A stretch of 22,649 nucleotides of DNA from Donghicola sp041224595 (GTDB taxonomy: Bacteria; Pseudomonadota; Alphaproteobacteria; Rhodobacterales; Rhodobacteraceae), in NCBI RefSeq assembly GCF_041224595.1, contig NZ_JBGFGN010000107.1, positions 1 through 22,649 of the forward strand. Reading direction: 5' to 3'. The translations under genes were made by a program, and so were the position numbers. Below are positions 15,137 through 22,649 of the stretch, piece by piece (the first letter of the stretch is position 1; the number at the start of each line of letters is the position of its first letter). The notes beneath the pieces were generated by a model. It was not told the DNA's origin. It did not search any database and saw only the letters and a list, made by a program, of their open reading frames with translations.

Positions 15137-16467
15137 ACGAAGCGCGCCCCCAGCCATCGACAAGACAGCTGCTGAACCGGCTGGAACCGCTGCGGAAGCG
15201 TGCGATGCTCCCACTCGATGAGATTGACAGATCGGTTGCTTCAATCCTTTCAAGGTGGCCGGACGCCGTGCGCACGCCAGATGATCGGGATCGTGAAAAG
15301 CTGGCGCTGAACATGCTGTTCCGGGTCCAGAATTGGAAGTGGGACGACATTACCACTCAACGTGTGATCTCTGCAGCAGTCGCCGTTTTTGACGAAGAAC
15401 GTCGTGGCCGTCCGGATCTCGCGCCGGTTCGTAGCTTTTACCTGTCCGAGATCGTGAGCCGCGACCCTGGTGCTTTCCTCGACGGGATGGTCGGGGTCTA
15501 TATCGACAGTTTTACGCCGGGCACAGATCATACGCGCCATCTGGCTAATGCGCTTGCGCAGCGTGCCGGCGATCTCGGTGGGAGACACCGAAAACTTACC
15601 GAGGCCCTGCCGAGTCTCTTCCGCCCCGATAATGCGCCGCTTGAACTTGGGCGGCTTATGCTCGACGCGGAAGATCCCTATGCCCGCCTTAAACAAATTG
15701 GCCTGAAAAGTCCGCACACTTCAGGTCTGGCCAAGGCTGCGCAGGAGGTGTTCATTGAGCGGCTGAAACCCGATTTAGAAGGAGTCGACGCCCGTCAACA
15801 GCTCTTCAACTGGCTGACGCCTGAAAAAGGGCCAGTCCTGCAAACCGGTGCCGGTCCTGCTGTCGAAGCCTTGCTTTCCGTGTGGCGAGATAAAACACCC
15901 CCGGATACGTTGCGAAACGAGCTTTCTGAACAGATCATTGCCGCTTGGAATGATCCGCGACTGCACACGGGCGGGATATGGTCGGGTTTTGATCCCTCCC
16001 TGCGCGCGATCCTTCTGCGATGGCTGACTCACCAAGACATGAAGTTCTTCTGCAACATGGTCACGGCCACGCAGGACAGCCACATGTGGCCTCCTAGGCG
16101 GGACTTTTGGCTGAAGCTCTACGATGACAAGGTGATCGATGAGGCTTGGGTTGCCTTCGGATCGGAAGCGCGCCGTTATGCGCAACAAAACCTAGTGAGG
16201 AGCGGAAAGACTGACATGAACCGGCGCTTCGGGCGACAACTGGATCGCGGTGGGTCCACATCTCTGCTAATCATGCGGATTGGGAATAAAATAGTCATCG
16301 ATGGGTGTCACAGTTACAAAACGCACATCTTCCGCATGGAAGATGAACAATCGCCTAAACTCTACCAGAGAGAATACTATTGCGACAAAATCATGCGTTC
16401 TTCGCGTAACTCTAAGCCCCACAATTCTATAAATAATTGGTCCCAATGGGTGCTCCAGAATGTCTAG
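15133..16467 (+). CDS. zorC: Zorya type I protein ZorC (EH-signature domain)
   Basis: ZorC is a soluble effector of type I Zorya that is thought to bind DNA and act with ZorD. The 444-residue protein has a mainly helical N-terminal region, and an EH-signature-like C-terminal part beginning near FWLKLYDDKVIDEAW (about residue 325). The hallmark strand reads LLIMRIGNKIVIDGCHS, where Asp390 occupies the position at which I expect the conserved Glu. The hallmark His is probably His430 in KPHNSINNW. The gene starts with GTG in a GTGA overlap with zorB and overlaps zorD by 8 bases. Its last 200 bases are noticeably AT-richer. E. coli ZorC is, from memory, longer and has an additional C-terminal domain that is absent here. 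Confidence 0.85.
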   Translation: MNEARPQPSTRQLLNRLEPLRKRAMLPLDEIDRSVASILSRWPDAVRTPDDRDREKLALNMLFRVQNWKWDDITTQRVISAAVAVFDEERRGRPDLAPVRSFYLSEIVSRDPGAFLDGMVGVYIDSFTPGTDHTRHLANALAQRAGDLGGRHRKLTEALPSLFRPDNAPLELGRLMLDAEDPYARLKQIGLKSPHTSGLAKAAQEVFIERLKPDLEGVDARQQLFNWLTPEKGPVLQTGAGPAVEALLSVWRDKTPPDTLRNELSEQIIAAWNDPRLHTGGIWSGFDPSLRAILLRWLTHQDMKFFCNMVTATQDSHMWPPRRDFWLKLYDDKVIDEAWVAFGSEARRYAQQNLVRSGKTDMNRRFGRQLDRGGSTSLLIMRIGNKIVIDGCHSYKTHIFRMEDEQSPKLYQREYYCDKIMRSSRNSKPHNSINNWSQWVLQNV

Positions 16468-19400
16468 CTCTGCACCCATTATTTCGACCTCAGATGGCTC
16501 CATCCAAGTTCAGTTCCCAGAAGCAAAACAAGGGCTTCTATCGCGGCTTATTTCAAAGCCGAAAAAACGCAGCTTCACTGCGCTCAGCCCTGAAGATCGG
16601 GACTTACTCTTTGCTATAGGCGATCTTCGAAACTGGGAGGACACTCATCCAGGCGAGGTCACAGTTGAGTCAGATCACATAAGTCTGTCGCATGACGCAG
16701 CTGCAAGCCTTTCTGCCCCTGCAGCCGAAGCTCTTGGTCTGCCGAGAACAGTTGACCTGATGCTGAAGACTGACGTTTCCGGTGTTCTTGGGAAACCGGA
16801 CTTTAAATTGCACTATGAATGGTCTCGCCAAGGCCGCCGGGAGACGCCGAAGCGCACGGGCGCCATTCTGCGAACAGAGGAAGGCCCGCGACGGTTGCCG
16901 CTTTGGATGAAACGTGCGCTTGATCTGGCAGACAATTTTGATGCCAACCAACCTATCGAAGATCATTGGCGCGCTCTGGCTGAGTTTCGCCGAGCCATTG
17001 AGCCCGAGGCTGACATCGAGGCTGAAATGCCTGCGAACCGAAGCATGGCCGGGCTCTCGATGACCGCCTTCCTGCGCGGTCTGGAGGTGCGTATCGCAGA
17101 TCGTTTCTCAATCTCTCCTGACGAAGCTCTGGGTCACTTCGACGTGATACCCTACTCGGCCGAACGCCTGGAGAGTGCCGAAATCGGTGAAGATATCTCC
17201 GAAGAGCAGGCAGAGCTAAGCGGTGAGGAACTAGCGATTTTCCAATTTGGCTTGCACCAATATGGAGCAAAGCCCGCTTACCGGATCGGAAATAACGGTT
17301 ACCTCGTCATTGACAAAGGCGCGGCCCCGGTGCTGGGTGAAATGTCCCGTGCGCAGAAGGCTCCGCGCGAGGAAAGGCGCGCCTTCATCGAGAACCCGAG
17401 GACTTTCATCAACGAAGCCGTCAATCGCGACTTAGATGAGCGTGGGGAACTAGATGGTCTCGATGACGCGCAACAAGCTGAGATGGTCGAAGCTATTGCC
17501 GGGCCTGCACTGATCGAGAGTCGTGAGTATTCCGAACGTGTGACTGGGATCGTTGTTTACAAAAGGACCGCGGAAGTCGGAGACGGTAGTGGGACGACAT
17601 GGCTGCCCGAAGCTTTTGCACAGCATCTGGTAGAGGCAATTCAAGCCTTGCCCCAAACCGAACTACAGGCCTTGCGCGACCATATGTCGGCAGTGGTTGA
17701 ATCTGGGAAAGACATTCCTGCTGAGATCGCAGGTGAAGAGGTGCAAGTTACTCCTGCCCGTTTGGCGGCGATTGAGGGAGAGATGCAGCGCCGAGAGAAG
17801 CTCGATGTTCTGAATGACGATCAGCCTGAGACACCAGAAATCGATGGACCGATCATCCTCGACACCAAGGGAAACTATGAGAACCTGTCGTGGGAAGCAC
17901 AACTCGTTCCCCGTACGCCCACTATTCCCGTCGTGCTGCCCCAGGTTATTACCACGTCCCTTCGGGAGCACCAGAATGTCAGCTTCGACTGGGCAATGCA
18001 GGCATGGACAGCTGGGCTGCCCGGGATCCTCAACGCTGACGAACAGGGGCTGGGCAAGACATTGCAAACCATCGCGTTCTTGGCTTGGCTGAAGGAGCAC
18101 ATGAAGCAATCTTCGGCGAAGAACCGTGGCCCTATACTCGTTGTCGCTCCCACTTCGCTCCTGCGCAACTGGGAGCAGGAAGTAGAGATCCACGTCGAAG
18201 GTCGCGGCTTGGGGACACTTGTGCGCCTCTATGGGTCTTCTCTGGGCTCCCAGAAACGCCGTGACGCGCGAGGTACCGAAACCCAATCCGGCTTGCCGCA
18301 ACTCGATCTGGATTGGCTGGACGAGGCATTTGAAGACAAACGGGCGCATCGTTACTGGGTGTTGACCACCTACACGACGCTTGCCAACTATCAGCACTCC
18401 TTAGGGAAAGTCCCTTTCTCAGCCATGGTCATGGACGAGATCCAGAACATTAAGAACCGTGCGACTTTGGCGTCGAAAGCTGTCGAAGCCATGAATGCTG
18501 ATTTCAGAATCGGCCTGACCGGGACGCCCATCGAGAATGCTGCGATTGACCTCTGGACTATTATGGACCGCATCGCGCCGGGCTGCCTCGGCTCTGGGTC
18601 GGAATTCAAATCGCGCTACGCAACAGCCGATGCCGAGAACATGGCGGAACTCCATGCGCGTGTCTTTAAGGCGCGCGGGACCGTACCTCCGCTAGGTCTA
18701 CGTCGTCTGAAGGACGAGGTCGCCCGAGATCTTCCGAAAAAACGTCGCTTCCTGCATCCGCGCCTGATGCCGAAAGTACAGGCTGATGCTTATGATCTGG
18801 CCCAATTGAAGTTGGCCAACGGTGGCCCCGGCGCAGCGCTAAAGATGCTGCACCATATTCGCTCGGTATCGGTCCACCCTGGCGCGGCCAAAGCCATGCC
18901 GCCGGAAGAATTCATTGCACAGAGCGCACGCCTCGAAGCGGTTGTTGACGTCCTCCACCGTATCAAGGATGCAGGTGAGCGTGTGCTTGTCTTCATCGAA
19001 CATCGGGACATGCAGTTCCGCTTTGCCGAGATTGTGCGTCACCTTTTCGGTCTTGAAAGGATCGACGTGATCAATGGTGACACGCCTATCCCGCGTCGGC
19101 AGGAGATCGTGAACCGATTTCAACGGCATCTGAGCGTCGATGGCGGCTTCGATATGCTAATTCTTGGTCCCAAGGCGGCCGGCACGGGATTGACCCTTAC
19201 CGCTGCTACTCATGTGATCCACCTGTCGCGCTGGTGGAACCCGGCGGTCGAAGAGCAGTGCAATGATCGCGTCCATCGCATTGGGCAAACCCGCCCCGTT
19301 TTTGTCCACATCCCGATGGCTTTGCACCCTGAGCTTGGTGCCCAGACCTTCGACAGCTTGCTGCAAAGCTTGATGCAGCGCAAACGCAAGCTCGCGGAAC

Positions 19401-19573
19401 AGGCGCTTTGGCCCATGGGGGACAACTCGGCGGATGTGGCCGGACTGACGCAGGCTGTATCAAGTTCGACGCGTGGCCATGCGGTCATTGCCGACAGTAT
19501 GGCAGAGCAGTTCCGACATGATGGCCTTCCGCCTCGCGCACCAGATGCCTTTGGTGCTTGGGAACTGACTTAA
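16460..19573 (+). CDS. zorD: Zorya type I protein ZorD (SNF2-family helicase/nuclease effector)
   Basis: ZorD is the ATP-dependent DNA-acting effector of type I Zorya and is believed to attack phage DNA once ZorAB signals. The 1037-residue protein has an N-terminal region of about 500 residues without familiar motifs, then an SNF2 helicase core. That core shows Walker A NADEQGLGKTLQTIAFL (Lys533), motif Ia VVAPTSLLRNWEQEV, motif II MDEIQNIKN (Asp659-Glu660), motif III GLTGTPIEN, and motifs V-VI AAGTGLTLTAATHVI and QCNDRVHRIGQTRPV. The core is intact, so the system looks functional. It overlaps zorC by 8 bases. The downstream ASCH-domain gene begins 24 bases after its stop. Confidence 0.92.
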   Translation: MSSSAPIISTSDGSIQVQFPEAKQGLLSRLISKPKKRSFTALSPEDRDLLFAIGDLRNWEDTHPGEVTVESDHISLSHDAAASLSAPAAEALGLPRTVDLMLKTDVSGVLGKPDFKLHYEWSRQGRRETPKRTGAILRTEEGPRRLPLWMKRALDLADNFDANQPIEDHWRALAEFRRAIEPEADIEAEMPANRSMAGLSMTAFLRGLEVRIADRFSISPDEALGHFDVIPYSAERLESAEIGEDISEEQAELSGEELAIFQFGLHQYGAKPAYRIGNNGYLVIDKGAAPVLGEMSRAQKAPREERRAFIENPRTFINEAVNRDLDERGELDGLDDAQQAEMVEAIAGPALIESREYSERVTGIVVYKRTAEVGDGSGTTWLPEAFAQHLVEAIQALPQTELQALRDHMSAVVESGKDIPAEIAGEEVQVTPARLAAIEGEMQRREKLDVLNDDQPETPEIDGPIILDTKGNYENLSWEAQLVPRTPTIPVVLPQVITTSLREHQNVSFDWAMQAWTAGLPGILNADEQGLGKTLQTIAFLAWLKEHMKQSSAKNRGPILVVAPTSLLRNWEQEVEIHVEGRGLGTLVRLYGSSLGSQKRRDARGTETQSGLPQLDLDWLDEAFEDKRAHRYWVLTTYTTLANYQHSLGKVPFSAMVMDEIQNIKNRATLASKAVEAMNADFRIGLTGTPIENAAIDLWTIMDRIAPGCLGSGSEFKSRYATADAENMAELHARVFKARGTVPPLGLRRLKDEVARDLPKKRRFLHPRLMPKVQADAYDLAQLKLANGGPGAALKMLHHIRSVSVHPGAAKAMPPEEFIAQSARLEAVVDVLHRIKDAGERVLVFIEHRDMQFRFAEIVRHLFGLERIDVINGDTPIPRRQEIVNRFQRHLSVDGGFDMLILGPKAAGTGLTLTAATHVIHLSRWWNPAVEEQCNDRVHRIGQTRPVFVHIPMALHPELGAQTFDSLLQSLMQRKRKLAEQALWPMGDNSADVAGLTQAVSSSTRGHAVIADSMAEQFRHDGLPPRAPDAFGAWELT

Positions 19574-19597
19574 AAAGTACGACAGAAAGTTTATTCC

Positions 19598-20464
19598 ATG
19601 ACGATAACGCGTGGTCTCATCATTGATACACCCTGGATCGACCACATCCTTGAAGGTCGCAAAGACTGGGAAATGCGATCCCAGCCAACCATAGTCCGAG
19701 GCTGGGTCGGTCTCATTCGCAAAGGAAGCGGCAAAGTTGTCGCCATCGCCCGTCTCGCGGATTGTGGCAAGGCTCTCACACCAGATGAGATGGTTGCCAA
19801 CGAGGAGCATCACCGGATACCCGAACGAATGATCCGCAGTGGGGAAGTCGCGAAATGGTGCGTTCCTTGGAAGCTCGCCGACATCCGTCCGCTTGCTCGA
19901 GAGGTCCCGTATGAACATAAAAGCGGTGCGGTTATCTGGGTGACCCTTTCGGACGATGTGAGCCGCACATTGGCGACCGTTGACACCAAGAATCCACCCG
20001 TTGAGCCCCAGAAACAATCGGGCCCTTCTCGAACGGTGGCATCGCTTGTTCCCTTGGCGGAACGGCCTTTTCGCGAAGAGGCTACCATGTCTCCAAGGCT
20101 GACCACCAGACCGCTCGCAGAACTTGCCTCCGGTGACCGAAAGGTCATCATGCGAAAGGCCATCACCGGCGGTAGCCTGCGCAACAAGTATATTCGCCTA
20201 GGTGATTGTATGGATTCCCTGCCGGAAGACGTAATTGGTGGTGGGAACAAAAGTGAAGCCGCCTCAAAGGAACTTACGGTTCACTGGGGCGGGCCTAATC
20301 CGGCGCGCACAGATATTGCTGGCGACAAAAAGATCTTTCGAGACCGGAGTATCATGCGTAACTTCATTGAGACGGCAGGCGCCTGCGAAGGAGACGTTAT
20401 TGTGATTTCGCTTTCAGACCCTTACACGGTCCATCTCTCCCTAGAGCGCTCTGGCTCCACGTAA
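19598..20464 (+). CDS. ASCH-domain protein with possible B3-like C-terminal domain, Zorya-associated
   Basis: This 288-residue protein follows zorD by 24 bases in the same direction and is probably in the same transcript; AGAAAG precedes the ATG. The first 130 residues resemble an ASCH (PUA-like) domain, with ILEGRKDWEMRSQPTIVRGWVGL-like start and GKVVAIARLADC. ASCH and related EVE/YTH folds bind RNA or modified bases. After a linker, residues 188-284 begin NKYIRLGDCMDSLPEDVIGG and end GDVIVISLSDPYTVHLSLE, which looks like a B3-type DNA-binding fold; I recognise this block only from unnamed proteins near restriction genes. It is not one of the standard Zorya type I components. It may be an accessory nucleic-acid sensor or an independent defence gene. 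Confidence 0.68.
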   Translation: MTITRGLIIDTPWIDHILEGRKDWEMRSQPTIVRGWVGLIRKGSGKVVAIARLADCGKALTPDEMVANEEHHRIPERMIRSGEVAKWCVPWKLADIRPLAREVPYEHKSGAVIWVTLSDDVSRTLATVDTKNPPVEPQKQSGPSRTVASLVPLAERPFREEATMSPRLTTRPLAELASGDRKVIMRKAITGGSLRNKYIRLGDCMDSLPEDVIGGGNKSEAASKELTVHWGGPNPARTDIAGDKKIFRDRSIMRNFIETAGACEGDVIVISLSDPYTVHLSLERSGST

Positions 20465-20745
20465 ATTCTTTAATGATCATTGCGGTGGGCTCGATGTGCT
20501 CTAGTCATCTCAAGCGCCGCGTTACGCCAAAAAGTAGTTGATGCAGGGATGAAGATGAAAGTCACGAAGAATCCCCTTACGGGGTGCTTAATTCCCTCGC
20601 GTAGCTATTGTCTCGAATTGCTACGACTTTCCTTCATAACGCGCGCCATCAATGCTTCGTAACATGATAAAGTTACCGAACGCTGTCGGCTTGCATAATT
20701 GTTGTATGCGCGTCATTCTTGGATTGAATTTCATTCAGGTATTTC
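20465..20745. other. Intergenic region before hsdR
   Basis: No gene is recognised in these 281 bases. A frame at 20480-20662 has no protein character. Small symmetric elements are present: palindrome AATGATCATT (20472-20481), hairpin CCCC-TTAC-GGGG (20573-20584) without a following T-tract, and GCATA-N7-TATGC (20693-20709) 37 bases before the hsdR start, which could be an operator. None is strong enough to name. Confidence 0.4.
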
Positions 20746-22509
20746 ATGCCGACAGCAATTAATCAGAATCCCGAACAAGTTGCGCGCGATAAAATCGATC
20801 AGTTGCTAACAGCGGCTGGTTGGATGGTTCAGGACAAGACTGGCGTGGATTTTAACGCGGGCCTTGGGGTTGCGATACGGGAATATCAGACTGACATAGG
20901 TCCTGCGGACTATGTGTTGTTCGTTGACCGGAAGGCGGTCGGAGTGGTCGAGGCGAAGCCCGAAAACTGGGGCGAGAAACTGACAACAGTCGAGGAGCAA
21001 TCCTCGGGATATGCGAACGCACAGTTGAAGTGGGTCAGCAACGCGCAGCCTTTGCCCTTCGTGTATGAGAGCACGGGAACGATCACACGGTTCACCGATG
21101 GCCGTGATCCGTCACCGCGATCTCGCGAAGTCTTCACTTTTCACAGACCGGAAACCCTGAAGTTTTGGTCGAATGCTCCGTTCTCGTTCAGGGCCGGGTT
21201 GAGCAAGCTCCCGGAGCTGAATGCCGACGGCCTCCGAGATTGCCAGATCACCGCGATCACTAACCTCGAAACATCCCTCCAGGCCGGAAAGCCGCGGGCC
21301 CTCGTCCAGATGGCGACCGGATCGGGAAAGACCTTCACCGCCATCACCCAGGTCTACCGTCTGTTGAAACACTCCGGCGCGCGCCGCATCCTGTTCCTGG
21401 TCGACACAAAGAACCTTGGCGAACAGGCCGAGCAGGAGTTCATGGCCTATGTCCCGAACGACGACAACCGTAAGTTCACCGAGCTTTACAACGTCCAGCG
21501 CCTAACCTCGCCTTCGATGGCCGGTGACACCCAGGTCGTCATCTCCACCATCCAGCGGATGTATGCCACGCTGAAAGGCGAGGACCTCGATGAAAGCCTC
21601 GAGGATGAGAACCCCGCCGAACAGAAATTCCGGCCGTAGACGCCGAAGCCCGTCGTCTACAACCCCAAGCTTCCGCCCGAGACCTTCGATGTCGTGGTGA
21701 TCGACGAATGCCACCGCTCCATCTACAACCTGTGGCGTCAGGTCATCGAATACTGGGATGCCTTCCTTGTCGGCCTGACCGCGACGCCGGACAACCGCAC
21801 CTTCGGCTTCTTCAAGAAGAATGTCGTCAGCGAATACACCCACGAGAAAGCCGTCGCCGACAAGGTCAACGTCGGCAACGAGGTCTACATCATCGAGACC
21901 AAGGTGACCAAGGGCGGCGGCAAGGTGCAGGCCGAACAACTGGTCGAGAAACGCGAGCGGGCGACCCGAGTAAAGCGGTGGGAAACTCAGGATGTGGACG
22001 AAGCCTATGCCGCCACACAGCTCGACCGTTCAGTGGTGGCGCCGGACCAGATCCGGACCGTCATCCGCACCTTCCACGATCAGTGGCCTGACATCTTCCC
22101 CGGCCGCAAGGAACTCCCCAAGACCCTGATCTTCGCTAAGACCGACAGCCACGCCGACGACATCATCCAGACTGTCCGCGAGGAGTTTGGAGAGGGCAAC
22201 GAGTTCTGCCGCAAGATCACCAACGGCGCGAAGAACCCGAAATCCTCGCTCACCTCGTTCCGAAACGAATACTACCCGCGCATCGCCGTCACCGTGGACA
22301 TGATCGCCACCGGCACCGACGTGAAGCCCCTCGAATGCCTGCTCTTCATGCGCGACGTGAAATCAAAGAACTACTTCGAACAGATGAAGGGCAGGGGCAC
22401 CCGCGTGGTCAAACCCGATGACCTGAAAAAGGTCTCTCCCTCCGCCACCGCGAAAACCCATTACGTCATCGTCGATGCGGTCGGCGTTACCAAGTCGGTC
22501 AAGACCGCC
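20746..22509 (+). pseudogene. hsdR: Type I restriction enzyme R subunit (hsdR), interrupted by a stop codon and truncated by an IS
   Basis: HsdR is the DNA-translocating, cleaving subunit of type I restriction systems. An N-terminal nuclease domain is visible (IGPADYVLFV then GVVEAKPE, the PD-ExK Asp and Glu-x-Lys). Helicase motifs follow: MATGSGKTFTA (Lys195), VVIDECHRS, LTATPDN, ATGTDVKPLECLLFMR and QMKGRGTRVV. Codon 298 (21637-21639) is TAG, and the same frame continues immediately with PKPVVYNPKLPPETFDVVVIDECH, so one base change splits an otherwise intact gene. Translation then runs into an IS terminus at about 22510, losing the C-terminal helical region that contacts HsdM. No hsdM or hsdS is present here. 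It is probably non-functional, unless the TAG is suppressed and the IS is recent. The start at 20746 has only a weak ribosome site. Confidence 0.88.
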
Positions 22510-22649
22510 TGTCAATGGCAGGTCAAAAATCCCCAGAATGGGCAAGTTAAAATTCCCCAGTTTGGCGTCCCGGTTGTCAGCGGGATTATAGACTGGCAGC
22601 TCCATTTTTGATTTTGGGTGGTCGCCCTCTGCGCTTTGGAGGTGGGGGC
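22510..22649. mobile_element. Terminus of an IS21-family element inserted in hsdR
   Basis: HsdR homology stops after VTKSVKTA and the sequence switches to TGTCAATGGCAGGTCAAAAA, the style of an IS21-family end (TG start, then repeated TCAAAA-TCCCCA blocks). The reading frame of hsdR continues 34 codons into the element and stops at 22609-22611. Only one end lies in the window, so the target duplication, the transposase genes istA/istB and the element's orientation cannot be seen. Confidence 0.7.
22521..22560. repeat. Direct subterminal repeats in the IS21-like end
   Basis: Two 16-base units, GGTCAAAAATCCCCAG (22521-22536) and AGTTAAAATTCCCCAG (22545-22560), agree at 13 of 16 positions with a 24-base period. 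IS21-family ends typically carry several such short direct repeats that bind the IstA transposase, which supports the family call. Confidence 0.65.

Noticed and set aside
20573..20584. CCCC-TTAC-GGGG hairpin as a terminator after the ASCH gene
   Set aside because: Only 4 paired bases, no T-run afterwards, and over 100 bases from the stop codon.
20480..20662. 60-codon open frame between the ASCH gene and hsdR
   Set aside because: No family features, no ribosome site, composition like non-coding DNA.
1..22649. CRISPR arrays, tRNA or rRNA genes
   Set aside because: No regularly spaced repeats or tRNA-like cloverleaf and T-loop sequences were seen when reading either strand by eye.

Overview
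The window looks like accessory DNA from an alphaproteobacterium, most likely of the Rhodobacteraceae (roseobacter) type. This is inferred from moderately high GC, codon use and protein flavour; there is no rRNA or other taxonomic marker, so the placement is soft. No tRNA, rRNA or CRISPR array was seen.

Left part (1-11309): after the 3' end of an IS3-family element comes a nitrogen-scavenging locus. A leftward allophanate hydrolase gene (atzF) is divergent from a LysR-type regulator. Behind the regulator lies a tightly packed rightward operon of eight genes: a Tat-exported BMP-family binding protein, two ABC permeases, a formamidase-like nitrilase, biuret hydrolase (biuH), a double-domain ABC ATPase, a second isochorismatase-fold hydrolase closely related to BiuH, and a small cupin. 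The simplest reading is uptake of biuret or a related urea oligomer such as triuret, stepwise removal of ammonia to allophanate, and final breakdown of allophanate by AtzF to ammonia and CO2. No cyanuric acid hydrolase is present. A ~35-bp element occurs twice, once facing atzF and once facing the transport/hydrolase operon. It contains a TGCA-N5-TGCA dyad of LysR T-N11-A type, and it ties the two transcription units into one probable LysR regulon.

Middle (11310-11963): the decayed 3' end of an IS5-family transposase, with two in-frame stops, separates the catabolic locus from a defence island.

Right part (11964-22649): a complete type I Zorya anti-phage operon, zorA-zorB-zorC-zorD, with overlapping genes. 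It is followed 24 bp later by a co-directional gene for an ASCH-domain protein with a possible B3-like C-terminal domain, which may be an accessory component. ZorB has an unusually long predicted coiled-coil stalk, and ZorC appears to carry Asp where the EH signature expects Glu. Next comes a type I restriction HsdR gene that is broken twice: by an in-frame TAG at 21637 and by what looks like the terminus of an IS21-family element entering at about 22510. The IS traces at both ends and in the middle suggest a repeatedly rearranged genomic island or plasmid segment.
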